Positions 1-64,000 of a stretch of DNA of 64,000 nt are shown here, in pieces. Position 1 is the first letter of the stretch, and each line of letters starts with the position of its first letter. The position numbers and the translations under genes are program-made. The DNA comes from Progne subis subis. Taxonomy: Eukaryota > Chordata > Aves > Passeriformes > Hirundinidae. The stretch lies in contig JAKJHU010000046.1 in assembly GCA_022316685.1 (NCBI GenBank), forward strand, positions 4,315,001 through 4,379,000, read 5' to 3'. Under the pieces are notes generated by a model that was not told the DNA's origin, did not search any database, and saw nothing but the letters and a program-made list of their open reading frames with translations.

Positions 1-171
1 ATACTCACTTTTTGCAAGTGTCAAATGATGCTATATACTGGAAAATACATGGGAATCATCCCACATGAGAACATTTCTTAGCAGTGTAACTACTGTCATC
101 ACAATTGACATATACAAGAAGGCCAAAACAAACATTGAAACAAGCCTGTCTAGAGGGATTTTGTCCCTTCA

Positions 172-177
172 TTTATT
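172..177 (-). terminator. Second candidate polyadenylation signal
   Basis: A further minus-strand AATAAA lies 363 bp beyond the first. No strong GT-rich element follows it. It could be a distal alternative end of ANTXR1. Nothing else is seen in 1-534. Confidence 0.2.
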
Positions 178-534
178 TTGAGACATTTCTCAGCTGATGG
201 ATACCAGTATTACTGCCTTGATTTCAGCTGGTCTATTTTTCTATTTTGATTTATACCAGGTAAGGATCAAGCTCAACAGACAATAAAATAAAAACTAGTT
301 TCTCCTACTGTGCTGTTACAGTGCCTGAAATCACTGCAAATGGGTACATTTCTATGTAAGCAAAAGGCCTTTCTGTAGCCAGTGCAGCATATTCACTGCT
401 CCCACCTTTGCAAAGGAAATTCAGTTGAAGGCAAAAAAAGAGACCACTTTCTCTTCCTGCTTTGCCAGCAAACTAAACCTGCAGTGCTCCTGTCACAGAG
501 GCTGCAGCCAAAACACCACTTACACACCAAATGC

Positions 535-540
535 TTTATT
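535..540 (-). terminator. ANTXR1: Candidate ANTXR1 polyadenylation signal AATAAA
   Basis: AATAAA on the minus strand is followed at 10 to 35 nt by a GT-rich stretch (ggtgtgtaagtggtgttttgg) that resembles a downstream cleavage element. This is the first canonical signal after the stop codon. Confidence 0.45.
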
Positions 541-3500
541 TTTCTATGGTGAGAATGCAGGAAACTCCATTTATGCAAAATCTAATTCTCAAATCCATGG
601 TGGTTCCTGCTTTATCATACATAAATCCATTCACCTGGGATTTGGCAAAGCCTAAGCTGTTCCTATTCCTGCTGCACTTGCAAGTTGTGCAGAACTGTTA
701 GTATGTGTTATCTTTGCAAGTCTGTCTATTCCAGCAAAGAAGAATATTCTCCTCAACTGCAAACAGCCAGCTGGATGTGACTGTGAGAAGCCCTGCCTAA
801 GCCAACACCTCCACTGTCACTGCTAGCGAGTCAAATTCCACCAACATTAACATGAGGGCAAATTGCCAACTCTATTCACCTCTCCCACGATCTGTACAGG
901 TGCAAAACAATACAAAATCTGGTGTTTTCATAAGCTAAAGTTAATTCTTGACCCACCAAGCCACTGCTTCAATCTCACTGCTGCCTGCTGATAAGAGACT
1001 TGGCATCTACAGAGCAGTGGTCTGTTGCAACCCCGTAAGTTAAAGCCCTAATGCCGTGTTTTGTCCTGGCATGGGAATCGGTTCTATTGTCCTCTGCCAT
1101 TTCAATTTCTAGTTAGCATTTGCTGGCTAATTCTTATACAACCAACGTGAGAAGCTGTTAGGTTCACTGTACATACACATTAAAAACAGTCTTAGACCCA
1201 GCAAGGTTATTTCAGGGTTTCCACATTACTGGCATAATGCCCATCAATGATCTCTGCTTGTGAAGCACCTTCCCCCACCCTGCCCCCTGCCCTCTCACTG
1301 CAGTCATCCAGTTCCTTTCACTAGAGTTAAAAACAGAGTTTCACCAGAACTGCAGTGGAAAACAGCACTTGTTTTAGTTTCACCTTTCCACTGAAAGAAA
1401 CAGAGACAGGTGATGACTCTGTGTCACACTGGCTGCAAAAGGCCTTTCCATTCATAGGAATGCAATTCTCAAGCAATTTTTGTAAAGCAGGAGAAACCAA
1501 ACAAAACCCTACACAGTTCCCACACACAAGCACAGGCACACGCACACATACACACACTCTTTCCCCTCCAAACCGAAATCCATTCTCATGAACCAAATTA
1601 TGCAGACCCTATTCAAGTGTCTAAAAAGAATGAGGCTAGGGTTGAGTGCACCCCAATTCTCCTTTCTGATCACAATGAAGTCACAGGTCAGCAAAGTACT
1701 TGGGCATAAGGAAGTTTCTCTTGACCTGCAGGACATTTTAACACATGCAGCAGTGCTTTGCTGGCTCTAGTCTAAATTAGGACCATCTCTAAGGCCAACT
1801 GGCACTCACGACCATGATTCCACTACCTGCACCAATATACATGAGGTAAGAGCTAAGCTCAAGAGAGCAGAGCAGTGCAAGAGGAGAAAGAGGCTCTGTG
1901 GTTCTTCTGAGTAATGTTTGACAGCCTCAGCTGCATACACACGGCATGTCACAGTGATCAGCATAGACTGATGAGAGCTTGGTGGTGTTCTGCAAGTGGG
2001 CCTTCCACTGGAAACATTAAGCTTGATTTCTGTTTGTACCAGTACAACTTCATATGCCTGTAACAACTGCATGAAAAGGTTTTAAATCTGGAGCAGCTGC
2101 ACGATACAGTTAGTGTTTTATCTTAGACTTATGTGCCAATAACTACTGTGATGTGTTACACACCCACACACAGATGGAGAAATAGGTATATGCTGTGTCA
2201 TAATGCAAGATATCATTATTTCTACAACTATCCTAAAAACATAGCCAGTGCCAAAGCAGACCAGCATTGGTTCCCTCTCCAATACAATAGGTAGCGGTGG
2301 AGAAAAAGCAAGCTCAGGTGTTATTTTGATTCACTAGGGAATGCTCTGGACACAACCCACTCAGGCATTTCTTACTGAACAGTAATAATGGGCCGGCCCA
2401 CAGTCCCGCGTCATAAATTCCCACCTCTGTGTGGGTGCTCACATCGATTTCTGATGACACCCAGAACTGAGGTCATGGGAGAGCAGCCAAACATATAAAA
2501 CAGGGATGAAAGCTCATACTCACTCTTCACACCGTGCCTCTCAGCCACACGTAGACTGCAGGGTTACGTATTAGTGAGATCTGAACTGTTTAAAGAAACA
2601 ACTGCCAAAAGAGGAATTTATGCTTGAATTCACAAAAGGATTGAATTCCTCTTGGTAGTAAGATCAAAAGGAAATTTATCCAATCAAATAGCAATAGAGT
2701 CAGCCCCTCACCGCTGCTGACATAAACAACACATTCTGTTTGCTTACTACAGTGTCTACGCTCAAATTCCATGTATGTTTCCTTCGTTTTGGACTACTCT
2801 TTCTGTAAATGAAAACTAAACACCAAGCCAAAATATTTTTCTTAAAATTCCTCTGAACTTTGGACAAATATGAATCCAAGTCTTGTACAAAGTCTGGATT
2901 TCTAGATAGAGTATCTCACCTTCAGTGGTTACCATATGCAACCACATCTAAAAGTATGCAGAGATGGCAGGCTCAAAACTGATTTTTCCAGGGGGAAAAA
3001 ATATGTCCCTCTTCTTTGATATTGAGATAGATTATTGGCACATAGTCTCATGTTACCTCATTACTGTTATAGGCTTCTTAAAACTTCCACGGAAATTCCA
3101 CCTGCAGAACCAAAGGCAGAAAGTTATCTTTGCAATCGTTATCAATATTAACATCTGGATGCAGTACTGTTGGGGAGAAGAAAGCAAATTCCTCAGTGAA
3201 CTATATTGAACCAACTTGTAGGCGACAGCTATCAAAGCCACTGATGCACGAGTACTGGCTAAAGGTATTAATGAATGATCTGACAGACCGAGTCAGACAA
3301 CTGTCGTATCTAAACAGATCCTCAAATGTATACACACAAAAGCTGCTACTGTATCTAGATGATAATTTTGGTTTGTTTCTATACCCCATAGCTCTGAATC
3401 TCTCCACTGAATGTTTACTCAGCACGTGTGGTATAAATATATTCATACACTAAAATTGACACTTGGTAATATTTTTTTTTCATTTTTTTTCCTTTTTTGT

Positions 3501-3615
3501 TTTCCTTTTTGCTGACCAGCAACAAATTCTGATACCTTTAACTGTAAACCAATACTCAATAAATATGCTGTGTTCAGCAAAGAGACATGTTGTGTCGATC
3601 AGGTTTTGCTGCACC
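535..3615 (-). other. ANTXR1: Probable ANTXR1 3' untranslated region
   Basis: No AATAAA or ATTAAA in the gene's orientation occurs between the stop codon and position 540, so the first usable signal gives a 3' UTR of about 3.1 kb. The human ANTXR1 3' UTR is also several kilobases long. No coding frame here looks real. An A-rich tract (gene strand) lies at about 3469-3509, just past the stop. The exact end is an inference. Confidence 0.5.
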
Positions 3616-57303
<53,688 letters not shown>

Positions 57304-57335
57304 CTTTCCCCTTTCCTTAATTCCTCCTCCTCCCC

Positions 57336-57338
<3 letters not shown>

Positions 57339-57367
<29 letters not shown>
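57339..57367 (-). repeat. GA repeat in the ANTXR1 5' UTR
   Basis: On the gene's strand this is 14 uninterrupted GA units, starting 36 nt upstream of the start codon; (TC)14T on the plus strand. It sits in the probable 5' UTR or core promoter. Confidence 0.9.
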
Positions 57368-57371
<4 letters not shown>

Positions 57372-58189
57372 ATCCTACAGGCACTTGGGAAGGACCAAGA
57401 GCAGAGAGGAGGGGAAAAAAAAAATCAGAACACAACAAACGAGAAAAAAGAAATCACGAACTTCAGGGTCTCAGCTCAGCGCGGAGAGCTGAAGGCAGCC
57501 CTGCCCGCGGGGCCGCGCCGCTGGCTCGGGGCAGGGGCTGAGCGCCGGCGGACGGTCCCGCAGCCCAGCGCCCGCTCCCCGCCGCCCCGGAGCCTGCCGA
57601 GCGCCTCGGCCCCGTCCCGCAGGGAGAGAAGAGGCTGCTCTCGCACGGGCCAAAGGAAGGAAGGGGCAGAGGGAGGGGAGGAGGGAGACAGGATCTTATG
57701 GGGGCAAGCTGAACCGGGACTTTCCTGTTCCGGGATAGCGAGATGGCAAAGGCTGCTGCGAGCGAGGGACCGAGCTTAGGGACCGCTGCCCGGCGCCGCC
57801 GAGCACGGGGCGGGCGTTCCTCCCTCCTTCCCTGTCGGGCTGCCCCGGGGGCAGGGCAGCGGGGAGCGGGGCAGGGGGCTCCGCCGGCGGGCAGGGAAGC
57901 CGGCCGGGGCCGGGGCAGCCCAGCTGCGTTCCGGAGCATCGCTGAGCGTCCTGCTGAGCCTCTCTCCCGTAGGCTCGGGAGCGGCTGGAGCCCAGAGCTG
58001 GTTAGAGCTGAGCGGTGGCAGCGCCCAAGGCAGAAAGAAGTTGCTGTAGGAGATGGGCGTCGTGGCAAAAACCTGTGACAAAGGGGGCACAACGCGAGGG
58101 GACACTTAAGAAAAATCTGTTTGCAGCTCAGTGCAATTAAAAAGATTATTGCTTAGAGGCGGGGGTAGGGGCAGGTTTTCACGGCCCTC

Positions 58190-58500
58190 TCGTGCCACAG
58201 CAAATTGTTTCTCTTCGTGGAAATCTTGATTTACTCACACTGGAGTCTGAACACATCCTGCAGGCGATGAGTAATGATGAAATGAAATCTCTTAATGGAG
58301 GCTTTGTACAGTAGCATAATCACTCTCCGCCTGATACACACAGGTTACAAAGCGCTGCCCTAAAGAGATCGCCCAAAGTTTGACTAATTAGTGGCTTTTA
58401 GCCTCTTCCCCCTCCCCCACACTCTTTGCAGCCCCTAATTAATGAAAAGAGCCACGGGGAGGGATGCGAGCGCAGTCAGTTTGCATGAGAGTTGGGGCTA
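58190..58500. promoter_or_regulatory. Candidate upstream conserved element
   Basis: About 300 bp, AT-leaning but with complex sequence, lying between CpG-rich blocks. It carries several homeodomain-type cores (tgactaattagtgg, cccctaattaatga) and gatgagtaatgatga. A possible proximal enhancer of ANTXR1. No alignment was possible. Confidence 0.3.
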
Positions 58501-58831
58501 GACATTTCTCTCTCGGGGCGAGGCTCCCATCGCGAGCCAAGCGGGAGGGAACCCATCCCCTATGGGGTGCTGGCGCGCTGTCCCACCGAGCACAGCCCCC
58601 CGAACACCCAGCGCTTCGCCGGGGCCTCCTCACCCGGGAAACCGAGCCATAACCCTCCAGCCGGGAGCCGCTTCTGCGTGCCAGCAGCAAAAAGTGACAC
58701 CTCCCGCCCCCGATAAAGGTGGTACCCGCGGGGGGCACGGCCCGCTGCCCTGCGGGCGTGGGACGTGGGCGTTGTTTCCCCACCGCCCCTACGGCAGCTG
58801 TGCCCTGGGCCCTGCCGCTCCGCCCTTGAGT

Positions 58832-59430
58832 GTGCGGCTCTGCGGGGGAATGGTGGGATGCTCCCCGCAGCCCTTTCCCTCTGTGCCCCGGGTGGGGCTC
58901 TGCGGGGGAATGGTGGGATGCTCCCCGCAGCCCTTTTCCTCTGTGCCCCGGGTGCGGCTCTGCGGGGGAATGGTGGGATGCTCCCCGCAGCCCTTTCCCT
59001 CTGTGCCCCGGGTGCGGCTCTGCGGGGGAATGGTGGGATGCTCCCCGCAGCCCTTTCCCTCTGTGCCCCGGGTGCGGCTCTGCGGGGGAATGGTGGGATG
59101 CTCCCCGCAGCCCTTTCCCTCTGTGCCCCGGGTGCGGCTCTGCGGGGGAATGGTGGGATGCTCCCCGCAGCCCTTTCCCTCTGTGCCCCGGGTGCGGCTC
59201 TGCGGGGGAATGGTGGGATGCTCCCCGCAGCCCTTTCCCTCTGTGCCCCGGGTGCGGCTCTGCGGGGGAATGGTGGGATGCTCCCCGCAGCCCTTTTCCT
59301 CTGTGCCCCGGGTGCGGCTCTGCGGGGGAATGGTGGGATGCTCCCCGCAGCCCTTTCCCTCTGTGCCCCGGGTGCGGCTCTGCGGGGGAATGGTGGGATG
59401 CTCCCGCAGCCTTCTCCCTCTGTGCCCCAC
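58832..59430. repeat. 60-bp minisatellite, 10 copies
   Basis: Ten head-to-tail copies of a 60-bp GC-rich unit that begins gtgcggctctgcgggggaat, nearly identical across nine copies; the last has a 1-bp loss and several changes. Each intact unit holds an 8-bp perfect inverted repeat (CTGCGGGG and CCCCGCAG, 15-nt loop, first at 58840-58870), a CCCGGG site and G-tracts. Because 60 is a multiple of three and the unit lacks stops in several frames, open frames of 238-353 codons run through it on both strands. None resembles a known protein and I do not call them genes. It lies about 1.5 kb upstream of the ANTXR1 start codon. Confidence 0.97.
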
Positions 59431-61680
59431 GAGGACACGCGCCTGCCCCTCCGCGCAGAGCCCCTTCCCCGTCGGAGCCCGCGCCCCCTCCAGCAGCCTC
59501 GGCGTGCTGTGTGCGGTGTAGGCTGCCGCCCGCCAGTCTGAAATAAAGTCTGCACTTCGGGAAAGTCTGCGCATCTCCATTTCAGTTGCCTGTTTCTGTG
59601 CTGGACCGAGTTCAGACACATCCAACCGCGGCGGCGGTCGGGGATTTATCAAGGAAAGATTAGAGGGTCCACCGGTTTTCAGCCGCTTGCCTGGTTTAAC
59701 TATGCACAGCTAAAAGCCGAATGCACTGCTTGAGCTCACCACTTGAAAGGTTTTTTGAGCCCTGGCCAGTTGAGACCCAGCGATTACTTAGATCATGGAG
59801 AAATAGAAAAAAACCCACATCCTCCCTGGCGACATTCACAAAAAATGAGCAAGCGGCTGCTGAGCAGCAGCAATCCCCCACTTCCTCCCTCCCGGGCTTC
59901 GGCCTCGCCGGTGCCCACTAGTGTCCGCAGCCGCGTGGTCCCCGGCAGCCCTCGCCACCCCCTGCCCGGGGCAGCCGTCCTTCCCCGCGCACACCGCGGC
60001 CTTTCAAAATGAAATAAAAATGCTGATAGCGTCAGATTCCCTCGGTGCCTCGTGAATAAATGTCAGATTGTTTGGTAAAATAACGCGGCAGACTTCAAGG
60101 GAGTCTTCAAAGCAAAGTAAGGCACCGCCGAGAAAAATAATAATAAAAAAATCACTATTTTTCGATACCATGCGCTGCTCTCTGAGCTCTAACATATCCT
60201 CCGATTCTGCAAAGAGAGATGGCCTGCTCATCTGCCTCGTCCAAAGGGCCCGGCGAGGGGGCACGTTTTAAGGCTAGGTGGGCGTATGCAAAAGCAAAGG
60301 CACGGCTCAGTTCTGCCACGGTCAGTGCTGGGCAGAAACACCAGGGGAATGTGCGGCTGCGTCTTTGCTAGCGCCCCTTCCCTGCTCCTCCAGCCCCTGC
60401 GAGAGGGGCCGGACGCGGCCGGGGCTTGCGGGCCGCCTCTGCAGAGCCAGAGCCTTCTGTTTTAAACAAAACAGGTTTTCCGATCGGCCCGAGCCCCTCC
60501 TGTGGCTGTCACACCCCGGGCAGGCCTGTCGGGTCCCAAGCCCGAGGGAGGTTTGCGTGGGGTCAGGAGCGAGCGGGCAGGCAGGGCGGGCCGGGCTGGT
60601 GACCCGGGAGCCCGGAGTCCTTTGGTCGGGTCTCGCTCGAAGGAAAAACACAGCAAGCGCCAGGAGAGCTGATCGTAAGGTGCGGATCTCACCCTCCCTG
60701 GGGCACAGGTTACCTCAGTGCACCGTCTCACAATGGTTCAGGCTCTGTAAGGCAGGTGATCAATCTAATTGTCTCTTCTTACACCTTCTGTCGCTATTTG
60801 CATAAAGGCTGCAAAAACCTGCAAAAACCCACAAAAACCCCCCAAACCAAAACTCATGCCATATGAAGGGCAGTGGGAATTGTCCGTCCTAGTTTCCTGA
60901 CACCTGCATCCCAAGTCGGCCGATGTTTCCCATGCAGTATCAGGAGATGCCACCGGCACATCCGTTCCTGTGCGGGCGGTAGGATGCAGAGCTTCCAGGG
61001 CGGCTGGGCAGCCACCGAACCCCCGCTGCCCTCAACAGTGTTGTTCGTTCGGCCCCAGCTGAATTTTAAAAGAGAACAGGAACTCTAGAGTTCATTCTCT
61101 ATAATCCCTGTATCACAGAACACAGAGAGAGTGGCTCGCTCTCATTATTGGTATAAGATTACTCTTTAATTGCAGCAAAAATCCATGCCTTCAAAAGCAT
61201 TAAAGGCTTGACGTTTCTTTTCCCGATACAAGCCCATATTCAGATTACATGGACACTAATCAAATAACCCGGGTTATTTCATTTGTCAACGTGTTCATAA
61301 AAATTTTCTACCAGGCGTTAAAGGCATTTATATGGAACGACATCTTTCAAAAGCAATGTCGCTAGTCCAGATTTAGGGTATATTTGATTATGACAACACG
61401 TTTGATGGTTTTATTTTACATACTAGCTGTGCCACAAATCGTTTCATACCTCAAAGTCCTAATTTTTATCCTGCGAGTATTTTCTGTGAAGCAGTAGTTT
61501 TCATTTTAAGCGGCTCTTGTCAATACCTGCAGCTCCTAGAAGAGCCTTCTATTCAAAAGCGTAGTCAGATGATCTAAAGGACAAGTGGGAAGGCGGCTTT
61601 GGAGATGGTTTTGTTTTATTTCGGCGTGCGTGTGTGTGGTTTTTTCCCCCGAACTTTGAAAGAAACTCCTGGGTTTATGG
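59431..61680. other. Intergenic stretch upstream of the minisatellite
   Basis: Alternating CpG-rich (59880-60000, 60340-60680) and AT-rich parts. No coding exon recognised. A plus-strand AATAAA lies at 59541-59546, 111 bp past the repeat array, but there is no supporting evidence for a transcript end. Two parts look like possible conserved elements: 59995-60265 and 61080-61570. Confidence 0.6.
61080..61570. promoter_or_regulatory. Candidate conserved element next to the distal CpG island
   Basis: About 490 bp of complex, non-repetitive AT-leaning sequence with many homeodomain-like cores (ggacactaatcaaataac, ttacatactagctg) and a palindrome-like AACCCGGGTT, between two CpG-rich blocks. Resembles enhancer texture. 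Inference only. Confidence 0.3.
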
Positions 61681-62560
61681 TACCGTTAGAGGGGGAATCC
61701 CGCCCACCTGGCGGCTGCCCCGCCCCGCTGTCCGCTGCGGGACGGCTGCGGGGCCCGCGGGCGGGGCGGCGGCGGGTCCCGGGGGAGGGGGACGCCTGGC
61801 TGGCGGCGGGGGTCGGGGGCAGGAGCTGCGGTAGGCGTTTCCCGGGGTCCGCTCTGGGCGGGGAGCCGCGGCGGGGAGGAGGGTGCCGGCGTGCCGGGGC
61901 GGTGCGGCGGCGGGGGGCTGCGGCGCGGCTCTTGGGGGGCCGGGCGGCCCCGGCGGTGGGGTGAGGTGAGGTGAGCTAAGGTGAGGGCTCCGCGGGCGCT
62001 CGTCCGTAGCGGGATCCTGGGAGAGAGAAGGGGCGCGGCGGGACTCCCGGCGCCGCAGATCCCCCGTCCGCGGGGTGCCTGCAGCGGGACCCCCAGGTGA
62101 GCGGGGCCGGGGCAGAGGGGCCGGGCGGGGGTCTCGGGGCGGCCGCTGCCCCCGCAGAGCGCGGCGAAGCGGCAGCAGCACCGCCCGGGCCGCGCTCCCG
62201 GAGCCGCGGAGCGATGCGCTGCCGGGGCCGGCGCGGGTTCCCCGAGCCCCCCTGCGCTGCCGCACGGCCGGGACCCGCCGGGACCTGCCGGGACCCGCCG
62301 GGACCCGCCGGGCCGCCCCGGGGCCGAGAGCGGGTGAGGGCACGGCGCCAGCAGGGGCTCCCGCGCTGACTCGTGCCTAGCCCCGCCGTGCGGCAGCGGG
62401 GAACCCAGCGGAGCGCCCCGGGCGGAGGGCGCCCAGGCAGGGCTGCCGGGGGGCGATGCCGAGGCGGAGGGGGAGGCGGGTCCCCCTCGGCAGCCCCGCC
62501 GGCAGTAGCCCTTGTCCTCCCTCCCGGCTCTCTTCTCTCGCCGGGAGCTCTCGGGCATCA
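61681..62560. promoter_or_regulatory. Strong CpG island, possible promoter of a neighbouring gene
   Basis: About 880 bp of very GC-rich, CpG-dense DNA, 4.4 kb upstream of the ANTXR1 start. On the plus strand it carries donor-like sites (cccccag|gtgagc at 62094-62095 and several GTGAG repeats near 61961-61985), so a noncoding first exon of a gene running rightward is possible. Open frames here are compositional and match no family I know. Confidence 0.55.
62271..62313. repeat. 10-bp GC-rich tandem repeat
   Basis: About four copies of GGACCCGCCG, one with a T variant, within the distal CpG island. Confidence 0.85.
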
Positions 62561-64000
62561 GCCGCTCTTTTTATTGGTTACAGCTCTCCTCATCCTTCCA
62601 ACTTCGACAGGTGATCAGAGCATCGTGGCTGTTTTAGGTACTTACTTAGGGTCTAATTGCTTTTATTAAATTGATGAACTTTGTTTGGAATAGCTCACGT
62701 TGTTATTCTCTGTAGGTATTCCTTATATCATGGATATCCATGTAGTAGAAATTTCTTAAGTTAGGAGCTGCTGTTGCTGTCACTTTAAAATGTCACGTTG
62801 ATCTTTAAATTTGCAAATCTTTACACTAAAAGGTTTCTGTAGGAATTCAGTCCACTGAAAATGTTTGAAGCATTTTAATGACTTTTTTTTTTTTTCTTTT
62901 TTTCTGAGAACTGACAGATGCTGGTTGAAAGAAATGCCAATAGAAACTTGATGGAAGATAAGATTTTTAGATAGTTTTGTATTTTTAGTATAGTTGCTTT
63001 CAAATAAAAAGCAGTTGGAGTCATGTATGAAATTCAGAATTTGATAATAAATTATGTCTCAGGAGTTTTCCTGTATTTTTGGCTTTTAAAAATGCAAAAT
63101 GTAACTCTTGACATCTTTTGTTACCATATATTAAATATAATTGGTACTGGAGAGGAATAGAGGAATTTCTTTTGGCAGTATTAAATTTATGTTTTTAATG
63201 TATAAACTACACCCAAGCATAATCTATTCTTTGAGAACGTAGTTATCTTTTTGTATTTAACAATTTTCCAGTATTTCAAAGCAAAGTAGAACTGCCTTAT
63301 GGAGCTCTACAGAGATATAATTTTATAGAGAAAATAGTTTTGTAGCCATAGAAATACTAATGTAAAGTCAAAATATTTAGATCCTGTTAGCTGAATGTAA
63401 TATAACCAGATGAGAAAGTACAAAAATAATTATGTGTAAGAATTACAGAGTGTACCAAAGATTTTGCAAAAGAAATTAGTTGGCTAAATCCTAGTATTTA
63501 CAGATGGATATTTCCTTGTCTGTAATGCTGTGATTCTCTTAATATAATTTTCTTGTAGCACAGTCTTATTTTACCTGCAATTGCTATTGATAAACACCAG
63601 GTCAAAGAACAAAATAATTTTTTGGAAAACAGACTATTTTAGGTACTATCTATTTTAATTTACAAAATCACTTTCAATTAAAAGATTTCTTGGCTTCATT
63701 GTAGCAAAAAATAACTTATTTGTGTTGCTTCCCACAATTTCACCTTGCAAAGTGTCCTTCAGCTCTGTCACTTGCTCTTATTGGAGTTGACATCATGTAG
63801 TAAGTGTAGCTCAAATGTAAATAAGATTAATGTAAGTTAATGCCATTTAGTACTGTTGAAGAAATCTTCAGCATCAGCCATGTGGAAGTAACTGATCTTT
63901 GTTTAGAAGTATTTCTATTTAAATACAGATTATGAACATGCGAAATTACAAAAAATAAGCAGGTGTATGTATGGCTATATATACAGTTGTGAATGCATGT
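62561..64000. other. AT-rich gene-free sequence to the window end
   Basis: Composition switches abruptly from the CpG island to AT-rich sequence with no open frame of note, no repeat family and no recognised exon. It looks like intron or intergenic DNA. If the island is a promoter, this would be that gene's first intron. Confidence 0.55.

Noticed and set aside
57463..58105. Open frames of 100-209 codons around the ANTXR1 promoter island
   Set aside because: Same compositional effect. They overlap the promoter and each other, and have no domain content.
59541..59546. Plus-strand AATAAA after the minisatellite as the end of a gene
   Set aside because: No coding exon or convincing downstream element supports a transcript here. 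The hexamer is frequent by chance.
58560..59652. Open frames of 238-353 codons on both strands, rich in repeated Gly/Pro/Arg/Cys motifs
   Set aside because: They exist only because the 60-bp repeat unit is a multiple of three and lacks stops in several frames. Several overlapping frames are open at once and none has family resemblance or independent start or splice support.
61686..62558. Open frames up to 290 codons in the distal CpG island
   Set aside because: Very GC-rich DNA has few stop codons. The translations are Pro/Ala/Arg/Gly-biased and match no family on either strand.

Overview
The window is vertebrate nuclear DNA, most likely from a bird. The evidence is a split gene with GT-AG introns, CpG islands, simple repeats, a CR1 LINE tail (a family abundant in birds and other reptiles), and a compact 54 kb version of a gene that is over 200 kb in human. 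There are no operons, phage, CRISPR arrays or bacterial genes.

Nearly everything from 3.6 to 57.3 kb is one complete gene on the minus strand, ANTXR1 (anthrax toxin receptor 1, also called TEM8). I placed all 18 coding exons by reading the splice sites and carrying the phase through each junction. They join into one open frame of 1,674 nt (557 residues plus stop), close to the 564 residues of human isoform 1. In order the protein has a signal peptide, an acidic spacer, a von Willebrand A domain with a complete metal-binding (MIDAS) site, an Ig-like extracellular domain, one transmembrane helix and a conserved cytosolic tail ending in a proline-rich segment. A 3' UTR of about 3 kb probably runs down to near 0.5 kb. 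Introns 1 (11.3 kb), 9 (6.3 kb) and 17 (16.6 kb) hold most of the non-coding sequence. They contain simple repeats, a few perfect hairpins and candidate conserved elements, but no nested gene that I can support.

Upstream of the gene (57.3 to 64 kb) lie the CpG-rich ANTXR1 promoter region, a striking array of ten 60-bp repeats (58.83 to 59.43 kb), AT/GC-mixed stretches that look like regulatory DNA, and a second strong CpG island (61.7 to 62.55 kb). AT-rich, gene-poor sequence follows to the window end. The second island may be the promoter of a neighbouring gene transcribed away from ANTXR1, but no coding exon of it is recognisable here.

I did not find a new biological system. The most distinctive observations are the 60-bp minisatellite beside the promoter, which opens several frames on both strands, a GC-AG intron inside the vWA-coding exons, a GA tract just upstream of the start codon, and two abutting perfect hairpins in intron 12.
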